Origin: Cytophagaceae bacterium UBA6715
GTDB taxonomy: Bacteria; Bacteroidota; Bacteroidia; Cytophagales; Spirosomataceae
Direction of reading: 5' to 3'
Length of the DNA: 7,017 nt
NCBI GenBank assembly: GCA_002454335.1
Contig: DKIP01000049.1
Location: 10,970-17,986, forward strand
The first letter of the stretch is position 1, and each line of letters opens with the position of its first letter. Shown piece by piece: positions 1 to 6,100 of the stretch. The position numbers were made by a program, and so were the translations under genes. The notes under the pieces are model-generated. The model ran no database searches and was not told the origin of the DNA. It was given only the letters and a program-made list of their open reading frames with translations.

Positions 1-36
1 TATTTGGCGGGGTTAGTGGCTGAAAATGGACATTAG
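1..36 (+). CDS. Possible C-terminal tail of an unidentified protein (5' end outside window)
   Basis: Reading frame 1 is open from the window edge and ends in TAG at 34-36, giving a tail of eleven residues (YLAGLVAENGH). The other two plus-strand frames stop by base 21. The stop is followed one base later by a stable hairpin (38-70). The guaA stop on the opposite strand has the same arrangement with a related hairpin, which favours a real gene end here, convergent with guaA. Eleven residues are too few to assign a family, and an open frame this short can occur by chance. I do not recognise the protein. Confidence 0.35.
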   Translation, partial: YLAGLVAENGH

Positions 37-37
37 A

Positions 38-70
38 CTCTTTGGCAAAGCTTTCAGGATTGCCAAAGAG
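38..70. repeat. Hairpin repeat, copy 1 (possible transcript-end structure)
   Basis: A perfect 11-bp inverted repeat: CTCTTTGGCAA at 38-48 pairs with TTGCCAAAGAG at 60-70 around an 11-base loop. A related hairpin with the same spacing and loop length lies at 206-238. The two share CTTTGGCAAAGCTT (40-53 and 208-221) and TTGCCAAAGA (60-69 and 228-237). It begins one base after the candidate stop codon at 34-36. No clear T-tract follows on the plus strand, so it may stabilise or process the 3' end, or be a factor-assisted terminator, rather than a textbook intrinsic terminator. Confidence 0.65.
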
Positions 71-88
71 TAAGGTGTTTAACGCCGT

Positions 89-183
89 TTCCCCAGGCTA
101 AAGCCGAGGGTTAATAAAATCGTTTTATCAGACTAAAGCACGGGGTTGCTAATATTGATAACCCCAGGCTTCAGCCTGGGGAA
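89..183. repeat. REP-like palindromic cluster of three modules
   Basis: Module 1 (89-117, plus) and module 3 (155-183, read on the minus strand) are 29-base units sharing 24 of 29 bases. Their common core is TTCCCCAGGCT, any base, AAGCC, two variable bases, GGGTTA. Each folds on itself; module 3 has a perfect stem (CCCCAGGC at 162-169 with GCCTGGGG at 174-181) and a TTCA loop. A degenerate middle module (124-152, plus) matches module 1 at 20 of 29 bases. In addition GGGGTT at 142-147 can pair with AACCCC at 160-165. Paired inverted GC-rich palindromes between genes are typical of REP/REPIN elements mobilised in trans by RAYT (Y1) transposases. No such transposase gene is in the window, so the REP label is inferred from architecture. 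Confidence 0.6.
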
Positions 184-205
184 TCGACGCATTTCATGCG
201 CTTCA

Positions 206-238
206 AACTTTGGCAAAGCTTGAAACCTTGCCAAAGAA
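206..238 (-). terminator. Hairpin repeat, copy 2, directly downstream of guaA
   Basis: A perfect 9-bp inverted repeat: CTTTGGCAA at 208-216 pairs with TTGCCAAAG at 228-236, with an 11-base loop. It is the second copy of the hairpin at 38-70. It sits immediately beyond the guaA stop codon (240-242 on the minus strand), where a terminator is expected. The bases after the stem on the minus strand (GTTTGAAG) form only a weak T-tract, so efficient intrinsic termination is uncertain. A further short palindrome, CGCAT-TTC-ATGCG (188-200), follows. Confidence 0.5.
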
Positions 239-239
239 T

Positions 240-1763
240 CTATTCCCACTCAATCGTTGCCGGTGGTTTCGACGAAATGTCATACACCACGCGATTAACG
301 CCTTTGACCTGATTAATAATTTCATTCGAAATACGGCCCAAGAATGGATAAGGCAGATGACACCAGTCGGCAGTCATGCCATCCACACTCGTTACAGCAC
401 GCAATGCAACAACCTGCTCATACGTACGCTCATCGCCCATCACACCTACAGATTGCACCGGCAATAAAATAGCACCGGCTTGCCATACTTGGTCATATAA
501 ACCTTCCGACTTCAATCCATTGATGAAAATGGCATCTACTTTTTGAAGAATATCCACCTTTTCTGGCGTAATATCGCCCAAAATACGAATCCCTAATCCC
601 GGACCTGGGAATGGGTGTCTTCCTAAAATATCTTGTGGAATCCCTAAGGTTTTACCCACCAAACGAACTTCGTCTTTAAACAAGGCGTCTAAGGGCTCTA
701 CGATCTTCAATTTCATAAAATCAGGTAAACCACCCACATTGTGATGCGACTTAATCGTTGCACTTGGTCCCTTCAAAGAAACCGATTCAATTTTATCGGG
801 ATAAATCGTGCCTTGACCTAACCAAGAAACTCCCTCAATTAAATGCGCCTCCTCATCGAATACCTCAATAAATGTTTTACCAATGGCCTTGCGCTTTAAT
901 TCTGGGTCTGACAACCCTTTTAACGCATCATAAAAACGTTGTTTGGCATTAACGCCTTTCACGTTCAAGCCCAAAGTTTGGTAAGATTCCAATACCTGCT
1001 CAAATTCATCTTTGCGTAAAAGACCATTGTCAACGAAAATACAATATAAGTTCTTGCCAATCGCATGGTGCAATAAAACCGCCGCAACGGAACTATCCAC
1101 GCCTCCCGACAAGCCTAATACCACTTTATCTGAACCAATTTTGGCCTTCAATTCAGCCACGGTACGATCCACAAATGAATCTGACGTCCACGTAGGTGCA
1201 CATCCGCAAATACCTAACACAAAGTTTTGAATCAAAATGCTACCTTCGGTTGAGTGAGTCACCTCCGGGTGAAATTGAATCCCGTAAATCGGCTTTGAAA
1301 CATGTGCAAAAGCTGCCACGCGAACCGTTTCTGTAGAACCAATCAATTCATATTCAGCAGGCAATTCCATAATCGTATCGCCATGTGACATCCAAACTTG
1401 ACCTGTGGCTGATAATCCTTTCAACAAAGGACTCTCTTTGACACTCGTCATGTGTGCCCGACCGTATTCACGATGACCTGAATTCTGCACGGAGCCTCCG
1501 CCCTGATGTGCCAATAACTGTGCTCCATAGCAAATACCCAAAATAGGCAAGCTACCAAACAAGCTCAAATCAACCCGTGGGGAACCATCTTCACGAACGG
1601 AACAGGGACTACCTGACAAAATTATCCCCTTCACCGAATCATCGATTTCAGGAATGTGATTAAAAGGATGGATTTCACAATATACTTGTGCCTCACGAAT
1701 ACGACGCGCAATTAATTGCGTCACTTGAGAACCAAAGTCGAGGATAATAATTTTTTCCGCCAT
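240..1763 (-). CDS. guaA: GMP synthase (glutamine-hydrolysing)
   Basis: Cytoplasmic enzyme that aminates XMP to GMP with ATP and glutamine, the last step of guanine nucleotide synthesis. The N-terminal class I glutamine amidotransferase domain (about residues 1-190) has the nucleophile Cys78 in GICYGAQ and the partners His165 and Glu167 in QFHPEV. The ATP pyrophosphatase domain begins near residue 200 with the P-loop SGGVDSS (219-225). The C-terminal dimerisation domain holds RHPFPGPGLG (382-391) and ends in the family-typical KPPATIEWE. At 507 residues it is a normal single-chain bacterial GuaA with all key residues and no frameshift. The ATG start gives the usual MAEKIIILDFGSQ opening; the ribosome site is weak (AAAAGG), as is common in Bacteroidota. 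It lies 59 bp downstream of the NamZ-like gene on the same strand, so it may be co-transcribed or use its own promoter in that gap. Confidence 0.97.
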   Translation of the reverse strand: MAEKIIILDFGSQVTQLIARRIREAQVYCEIHPFNHIPEIDDSVKGIILSGSPCSVREDGSPRVDLSLFGSLPILGICYGAQLLAHQGGGSVQNSGHREYGRAHMTSVKESPLLKGLSATGQVWMSHGDTIMELPAEYELIGSTETVRVAAFAHVSKPIYGIQFHPEVTHSTEGSILIQNFVLGICGCAPTWTSDSFVDRTVAELKAKIGSDKVVLGLSGGVDSSVAAVLLHHAIGKNLYCIFVDNGLLRKDEFEQVLESYQTLGLNVKGVNAKQRFYDALKGLSDPELKRKAIGKTFIEVFDEEAHLIEGVSWLGQGTIYPDKIESVSLKGPSATIKSHHNVGGLPDFMKLKIVEPLDALFKDEVRLVGKTLGIPQDILGRHPFPGPGLGIRILGDITPEKVDILQKVDAIFINGLKSEGLYDQVWQAGAILLPVQSVGVMGDERTYEQVVALRAVTSVDGMTADWCHLPYPFLGRISNEIINQVKGVNRVVYDISSKPPATIEWE

Positions 1764-1789
1764 AAAGCCTTTTGCTTAAAAATAAACGG

Positions 1790-1819
1790 CAAAGGTCGCA
1801 ATTTCTAGGCAAAAACCGA
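1790..1819 (-). promoter_or_regulatory. Weak candidate Bacteroidota-type promoter for guaA
   Basis: On the minus strand the 59-bp gap before guaA contains GACCTTTG (1790-1797), one base from the Bacteroidota -7 consensus TAnnTTTG. Its place would put transcription start roughly 20 bases ahead of the ATG. The -33 element at the expected 19-base spacing is only TCG (1817-1819) rather than TTG. This is a motif match by eye; the gap may instead be an internal spacer of a two-gene transcript. Confidence 0.25.
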
Positions 1820-1822
1820 AAA

Positions 1823-2989
1823 CTAATCTTGATAAATTAAGTAACGCTTCCGCATTTCTTTATATGCGTCCAAAGCAGGCTTCCATGAGGCACGAATTTC
1901 TTGCTCGGATTTTCCGGCCAACAAGGCTAAACGAAGACTATCGGTCCCAGCCAATTTATCAAAAAAGGAAGGAGATGTAAAAAAGCTTTCTTGCCGACCA
2001 GTTTTCTCAAACATCTCGATCAAATAACTCAAACTAAATCCTAGTTTTCGGGTAAAAACCGATCGTAAATCTTTGCCATAACATAATTGCCCTTTTAATG
2101 GAGGATCCATCGCACCGGGAAGTGACGTTGGGGTAAAACGATATTCCCCTGCCGCTGGGTTCGGTGTACCGATCACCTGAAATTGCGTATTTGTTCCACG
2201 ACCTACACTGACAATGGTGGGTTCAAATAAGCACAAGGAAGGATATAAACCGATCGACTGATCATTGGGTAAATTAGGAGATGGAGCGATGGGTACATGT
2301 ACGACACTTTTGTGAGTGTACGAAGAAACAGGAATCACTTGTAGATCACATACAACTTTATTGGCTAGCCAACCTTCACCGTTCAGCATTTGAGCATATT
2401 CGCCCATCGTCAACCCATGTACGATTGGAATCGCAGTCAAGCCAACAAAAGAGGCAAATTTACTTGGATTCAAAACAGGACCATCCACATAATGTCCATT
2501 TGGATTTGGTCGATCTAAAACGAGCAGTTTGACTTTGTTTTCTGCACAGGCTTCTTGAACATATAAAAGTGTCGAGCTATAGGTATAAAATCGTGTCCCT
2601 ACATCTTGAATATCAAAAATCACGACATCGATGCCTTGTAAATCCTCCGGTGTAGGTTTCTTATGTTTTCCATACAAGGACACCAAAGCTAAACCTGTTT
2701 TCAAATCCACCTCATTATCTATATGTGCACCTGCATCCGCCGTTCCGCGAAAACCATGCTCAGGAGCGAAAATTCGTTTGACCTGAATTCCCAAGGACAA
2801 CAGACTGTCGGCCAAATGTGTATTCCCAATCATGGACGTATGATTCACCACCAGTGCAACCTGTTTTCCTTGTACTATTGGCAAATAAGATTTCGTCTGA
2901 TAAGCTCCGGGAATTGATTGACTATAAGCGATTTGGCTTATGCCAAAAAACAATACGAAGATAAGTTTGTAGTTTCGAAGCAATCCCAT
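1823..2989 (-). CDS. namZ: Secreted DUF1343 / NamZ-type exo-beta-N-acetylmuramidase
   Basis: Family enzymes release terminal MurNAc from peptidoglycan fragments, in wall recycling or scavenging. Numbering from the ATG at 2987-2989 (388 residues), a signal peptide covers about residues 1-23 (basic RNYK, hydrophobic LIFVLFFGI, likely cleavage AYS|QS), placing the enzyme outside the inner membrane. Family motifs follow in order: VNHTS (48-52), FAPEHGFRG (74-82), FDIQDVGTRFYTY (125-137), LDRPNP (158-163), HGLTMGE (191-197), PSPNLP (236-241) and SVGRGT (261-266). Length is normal for the family. The frame is open further upstream to 3112, but those 41 extra codons would bury the signal peptide and cross the divergent promoter region, so I chose the internal ATG. 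guaA follows on the same strand; the FtsX-type permease is divergent. The family is clear; the exact substrate is inferred. Confidence 0.9.
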   Translation of the reverse strand: MGLLRNYKLIFVLFFGISQIAYSQSIPGAYQTKSYLPIVQGKQVALVVNHTSMIGNTHLADSLLSLGIQVKRIFAPEHGFRGTADAGAHIDNEVDLKTGLALVSLYGKHKKPTPEDLQGIDVVIFDIQDVGTRFYTYSSTLLYVQEACAENKVKLLVLDRPNPNGHYVDGPVLNPSKFASFVGLTAIPIVHGLTMGEYAQMLNGEGWLANKVVCDLQVIPVSSYTHKSVVHVPIAPSPNLPNDQSIGLYPSLCLFEPTIVSVGRGTNTQFQVIGTPNPAAGEYRFTPTSLPGAMDPPLKGQLCYGKDLRSVFTRKLGFSLSYLIEMFEKTGRQESFFTSPSFFDKLAGTDSLRLALLAGKSEQEIRASWKPALDAYKEMRKRYLIYQD

Positions 2990-2997
2990 TTTCTTTG
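2966..2997 (+). promoter_or_regulatory. Candidate promoter for the permease-peptidase pair
   Basis: TTTG at 2966-2969, then 20 bases, then TTTCTTTG at 2990-2997 resembles the Bacteroidota -33/-7 promoter (TTG, about 19-20 bases, TAnnTTTG), with one mismatch in the -7 element. Transcription would begin near 3003-3006 and leave a leader of about 45 bases before the GTG start at 3051. The -33 part lies inside the first codons of the divergent NamZ-like gene, so the two transcription units would overlap at their 5' ends. Evidence is motif and position only. Confidence 0.4.
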
Positions 2998-3016
2998 CGC
3001 GTTGGTTTAGATTGAC

Positions 3017-3046
3017 CAAATATCCGATAAAATTTAGAAATAAGAA
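3017..3046 (-). promoter_or_regulatory. Weak candidate promoter for the NamZ-like gene
   Basis: On the minus strand GATATTTG (3017-3024) is one base from the Bacteroidota -7 consensus TAnnTTTG and would place transcription start roughly 20 bases ahead of the ATG at 2989. The -33 element at 19-base spacing is only TTC (3044-3046). It overlaps the leader of the divergent permease gene. Evidence is motif and position only. Confidence 0.25.
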
Positions 3047-3050
3047 ACCG

Positions 3051-4247
3051 GTGAATTTCCCATTATTTATTGCTAGGCGAATTCGAAGCACACAAGATAC
3101 CTCTTTTTCCAAGACGGTGACCTATGTGGGCATCGGAACAATTGCCCTAGGTGCCGGAATCATTTTAATTGCCTTTTCGATTCTTTTCGGTTTCAAAAAA
3201 GCGATTCTCCATAAAATGATCAGCTTTTCTGGTGATATGCGCGTCTCGCAAATCTCTGCCAATCACTCGCTTTCCGAATCTCCGATGACCCGAAATGTAG
3301 GATGGGAGAAGCAAATTAGATCGATTGACGGCGTCCACCATCTGCAAGCACATGTTCAAAAACCGGGTATTATCGTTGGAAAAGAAAATATGTCGGGCGT
3401 CGTGATTAAAGGCATTGGCCCTGATATGCCCCAAACGCAAATTCAAGCCAACATGCTTGCCGGCAATTCAACGATTAAAAATCCACAAGATATAATCATC
3501 AGTAAGAGTTTGGCAAAACAGCTTAAGGTGAAACTCAATCAATCGTTGATTCTTTATTTTTTAAGCCAACCGGAAAGGCCACGTAAAGTACATGTTAGTG
3601 GGATCTACGAAACAGGACTCGAGGAAATGGATAAGCTCATGGTATTAGCTAATCGAGCTTGGGTTCAAAAAATGAATCAATGGGCGGCAGATTCCATCGG
3701 CACCTATGAAATCCATTTGGCTAAACCCATTTCGCCACAGAATATCTTGAATACCTTACCGCACGATTGGAAATTAGAGACGAGTGAGGAATTGTATCCC
3801 GCACTTTATGATTGGATGAAAATGCTCGACCGCAACATCATCATATTCATCAGCTTATTGATGCTCGTTGCCTGCTTTAATCTGATCGCCACCTTATGGG
3901 TTTTGATCATGGAACGGGTTCCGATGATTGGATTACTGAGTGCTTTAGGTTCTAGCCAAAAACAAATTAGAAACATATTCTGGTGGAATGGGTTCTTCAT
4001 TTTATTACGGGGTTTAGCATTGGCCAACGTTCTAGCTGCAGCATTTTGTTACGTACAAGCAACCTACCAAATGATTCCCTTGGATCCTGAAAATTATTAT
4101 ATGTCGGCCGTTCCCATCGAATGGGATGCCATCACTTGGATATTGGTCAACCTAGGTACCATGTTACTCGTGAGTGTCATGATTTATATCCCAACCCAAT
4201 TGATCAAAAAAATTGAATTAAAAGATGCGATTAATTATAAAAATTAG
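3051..4247 (+). CDS. FtsX/LolC-E-type ABC transporter permease
   Basis: An inner-membrane permease of the FtsX/MacB class, the group that includes LolC/LolE lipoprotein release permeases. Numbered from GTG at 3051 (398 residues), it has TM1 at about 25-47, a large periplasmic domain (about 48-260), TM2 at about 262-286, the cytoplasmic coupling segment ERVPMIGLLSALGSS (288-302), TM3 at about 314-336 and TM4 at about 361-383. This four-helix layout and the motif YYMSAVPIEW (349-358) are typical of LolC/E-like proteins in Bacteroidota. I prefer GTG because it gives the family-style opening NFPLFIARRI; an in-frame TTG at 3012 would add 13 charged residues. No ABC ATPase gene is adjacent, so its partner must be encoded elsewhere. 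Its 3' end overlaps the M61 gene by 23 bases. Cargo cannot be read from sequence; lipoprotein release is one possibility. Confidence 0.85.
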   Translation: MNFPLFIARRIRSTQDTSFSKTVTYVGIGTIALGAGIILIAFSILFGFKKAILHKMISFSGDMRVSQISANHSLSESPMTRNVGWEKQIRSIDGVHHLQAHVQKPGIIVGKENMSGVVIKGIGPDMPQTQIQANMLAGNSTIKNPQDIIISKSLAKQLKVKLNQSLILYFLSQPERPRKVHVSGIYETGLEEMDKLMVLANRAWVQKMNQWAADSIGTYEIHLAKPISPQNILNTLPHDWKLETSEELYPALYDWMKMLDRNIIIFISLLMLVACFNLIATLWVLIMERVPMIGLLSALGSSQKQIRNIFWWNGFFILLRGLALANVLAAAFCYVQATYQMIPLDPENYYMSAVPIEWDAITWILVNLGTMLLVSVMIYIPTQLIKKIELKDAINYKN

Positions 4248-6066
4248 CCTGTTTTGTTTAGTCTTTACGGCTAGTTGGGGTCAAGGAATTCGCTACCACG
4301 TGGATTTACAGCACATTGTGCATGACCGTGTTCCCGTACGTGTAACGCTACCCAAGCAACAGTCCAGCAGCATCGTTTTTTCCTTTCCGAAACAAGTTCC
4401 TGGAACTTATTCGAATTACGACTTTGGGAGATACATTCAAGACTTTAAGGCCATGGGCAAGGATGGAAAAAGCCTCCCTGTTAAACAAAAAAACGTCAAT
4501 CAGTACCAAATTGAACAAGCCAATTTACTCGACCACATCAGTTATACGGTGAATGACACCTGGGATAGCCCGGAAGTCAAAGGCGAATACATCTTTGAAC
4601 CGGCTGGGACAAACATCCAAGCAGATACGATGGTGGCATTCAATGTGCATGGATTTTTAGGCTATGTAGAAGGTCAATCTACCTTACCGGTACAGCTGAG
4701 CATCGACAAACCAAGCCAATTATTTGGTTCTACCTCATTGGTCAATACAGGCAAAGGGAATAAGGATGTGTTTACGAGTCCCAATTATCAAAATTTGGTT
4801 GACGCGCCAATTATGTATTCGGAAGCAGATACGACCAACCTACAATTTGGCGAGACACAAATCCTAGTATCCGTCTACTCCCCTAACCATACGATTAGCG
4901 CAAAACAAATTGCTGAAAACATTCGCCCTTTATTGATTGCGCAACGCAATTATCTAGGAGGTAAATTTCCCGTGAAGCGTTATGCATTCATCATCGTACT
5001 TTCTGATAATTTGAAAGGGGGTAGTTTTGGCGCTTTGGAACATAGCCATTCCTCATTCTATTATTTACCGGAAGGGACGATTGACCAATTAGGCCAAACG
5101 ATTCGCGATGTGTGTGCACATGAATTTTTCCACATCATCACGCCGCTGTCCATCCACTCGGAGGAAATCGGGAATTTCGATTTCATGAATCCGAAGATGT
5201 CGGAGCACCTATGGCTCTACGAAGGACTGACTGAATACGCAGCCCATCATATGCAGTTGCAAGGAAAACTAATCGATAGTGATGCTTTCTTCCGCACCAT
5301 TCAGGAAAAGAAAGAAACGATGGAGATGCAATTCAAACAAGAAATTTCTTTTACCAACATGAGTAAACAGGTCCTAGGGAAATACAAGGATCAATATGCC
5401 AATGTATATCAAAAAGGGGCATTGATTGGGTTTGGATTGGATTTGACATTACGCCAATTAAGCCATGGCAAATGGAATAATCAATTGTTGCTTCAAGCCT
5501 TATCCAAGGAATTTGGTCCTACTAAATCCTTTCAAGACGACCAACTATTTGATAAAATCATCCAGATTACGAAGCTCCCGGCACTCAAAGATTTTTTCAA
5601 TGCTTACGTAGCAGGAACTCAGCCATTACCCATCGAATCCTGGTTACATCAATTGGGATATACCTGGGATGCAAACCAACAGGAAGATGCGAAAACTCTG
5701 GGCTTCGACCCGCAGGGATTATCGATCAATACAGAAACCAAACGAGCTACAATTCAATCTAGCTCAGCCATTAATTCTCTTGGTAAATTGATGGGCATGC
5801 AAGCTAAGGATGAGTTGGTCGCTATTAATGGCTTACCAACCGACATCGAAAACTTTGTTAAAAACACGCAGAAAATCCTGCAAATTATTCAACCCGGTGA
5901 TACCTTGGCCTGGGATATTGCCCGGAAAGGAGCCGACGGAAATTTTCAAACGATGCACTTGAAAGCACCTTATTTTGTGATTCAGCAAGCTAGCCGACAA
6001 GCCATCAGACCTGTTAAAAATCCAAGTAAAGAACAACTGGATTTACGAGCTAATTGGATACAATAA
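4225..6066 (+). CDS. Exported M61-family metallopeptidase with PDZ domain
   Basis: A zinc peptidase of MEROPS family M61 (glycyl aminopeptidase-like). Of 613 residues, 1-19 form a signal peptide (basic start, hydrophobic IIKISLFCLVF, likely cleavage SWG|QG), so it acts in the periplasm or beyond. An N-terminal beta-rich domain of the family covers about 20-235. The catalytic domain has the M61 motif GALEHS (269-274), zinc site HEFFH (299-303), the probable third zinc ligand Glu333 in LYEGLTEY, and YQKGALIGFGLDLTLR (395-410). A PDZ domain lies at about 495-585, including the loop around LGKLMGM (519-525) and DELVAINGLP (529-538). Length and catalytic residues are complete. The ATG lies inside the end of the permease gene (23-base overlap), which suggests co-transcription and translational coupling. 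Cys11 is not in a proper lipobox, so I do not call it a lipoprotein. Natural substrates of most M61 enzymes are unknown. Confidence 0.93.
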   Translation: MRLIIKISLFCLVFTASWGQGIRYHVDLQHIVHDRVPVRVTLPKQQSSSIVFSFPKQVPGTYSNYDFGRYIQDFKAMGKDGKSLPVKQKNVNQYQIEQANLLDHISYTVNDTWDSPEVKGEYIFEPAGTNIQADTMVAFNVHGFLGYVEGQSTLPVQLSIDKPSQLFGSTSLVNTGKGNKDVFTSPNYQNLVDAPIMYSEADTTNLQFGETQILVSVYSPNHTISAKQIAENIRPLLIAQRNYLGGKFPVKRYAFIIVLSDNLKGGSFGALEHSHSSFYYLPEGTIDQLGQTIRDVCAHEFFHIITPLSIHSEEIGNFDFMNPKMSEHLWLYEGLTEYAAHHMQLQGKLIDSDAFFRTIQEKKETMEMQFKQEISFTNMSKQVLGKYKDQYANVYQKGALIGFGLDLTLRQLSHGKWNNQLLLQALSKEFGPTKSFQDDQLFDKIIQITKLPALKDFFNAYVAGTQPLPIESWLHQLGYTWDANQQEDAKTLGFDPQGLSINTETKRATIQSSSAINSLGKLMGMQAKDELVAINGLPTDIENFVKNTQKILQIIQPGDTLAWDIARKGADGNFQTMHLKAPYFVIQQASRQAIRPVKNPSKEQLDLRANWIQ

Positions 6067-6094
6067 AAAATCCCCGGCGATTTCGCCGAGGATT
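6067..6094 (-). terminator. Intrinsic terminator between convergent M61 and malic enzyme genes
   Basis: A 12-position stem, 6069-6080 with 6083-6094, has a single C-A mismatch and a GC-rich core (CGGCGA / TCGCCG). On the minus strand it is followed by T6 (complement of the A-run 6065-6070), a classical terminator for the malic enzyme gene whose stop codon is at 6101-6103. On the plus strand it starts right after the M61 stop codon, but the following bases (CTGAATTTACTG) lack a strong T-run, so termination in that direction should be weaker. The hairpin lies entirely within the 34-bp gap between the two stop codons. Confidence 0.85.
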
Positions 6095-6100
6095 CTGAAT

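Noticed and set aside
38..238. CRISPR-like array from repeated TTTGGCAAAG motifs
   Set aside because: There are only two copies with a palindrome-filled 168-base period, no regular unique spacers and no cas genes. They are hairpin repeats.
210..467. Plus-strand open frame opposite the 3' end of guaA
   Set aside because: It lies almost entirely antisense to the conserved C terminus of guaA, and its product is low in domain-like character. It is a shadow of the real gene.
1012..1230. Plus-strand open frame of 72 codons inside guaA
   Set aside because: Antisense to the ATP pyrophosphatase domain of guaA, with no recognisable motif.
2281..2532. Plus-strand open frame inside the NamZ-like gene
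   Set aside because: Antisense shadow of a clear conserved coding region. The frame at 2723-2917 is rejected for the same reason.
3165..3446. Minus-strand open frame inside the permease gene
   Set aside because: Antisense to the first membrane helix and periplasmic domain of the permease. The frames at 3806-4027, 5833-6036 and 6501-6701 are likewise antisense shadows.
4225..4290. Lipoprotein signal for the M61 peptidase
   Set aside because: Cys11 lies in the middle of the hydrophobic stretch without the small residues of a lipobox before it. A type I signal peptide fits better.
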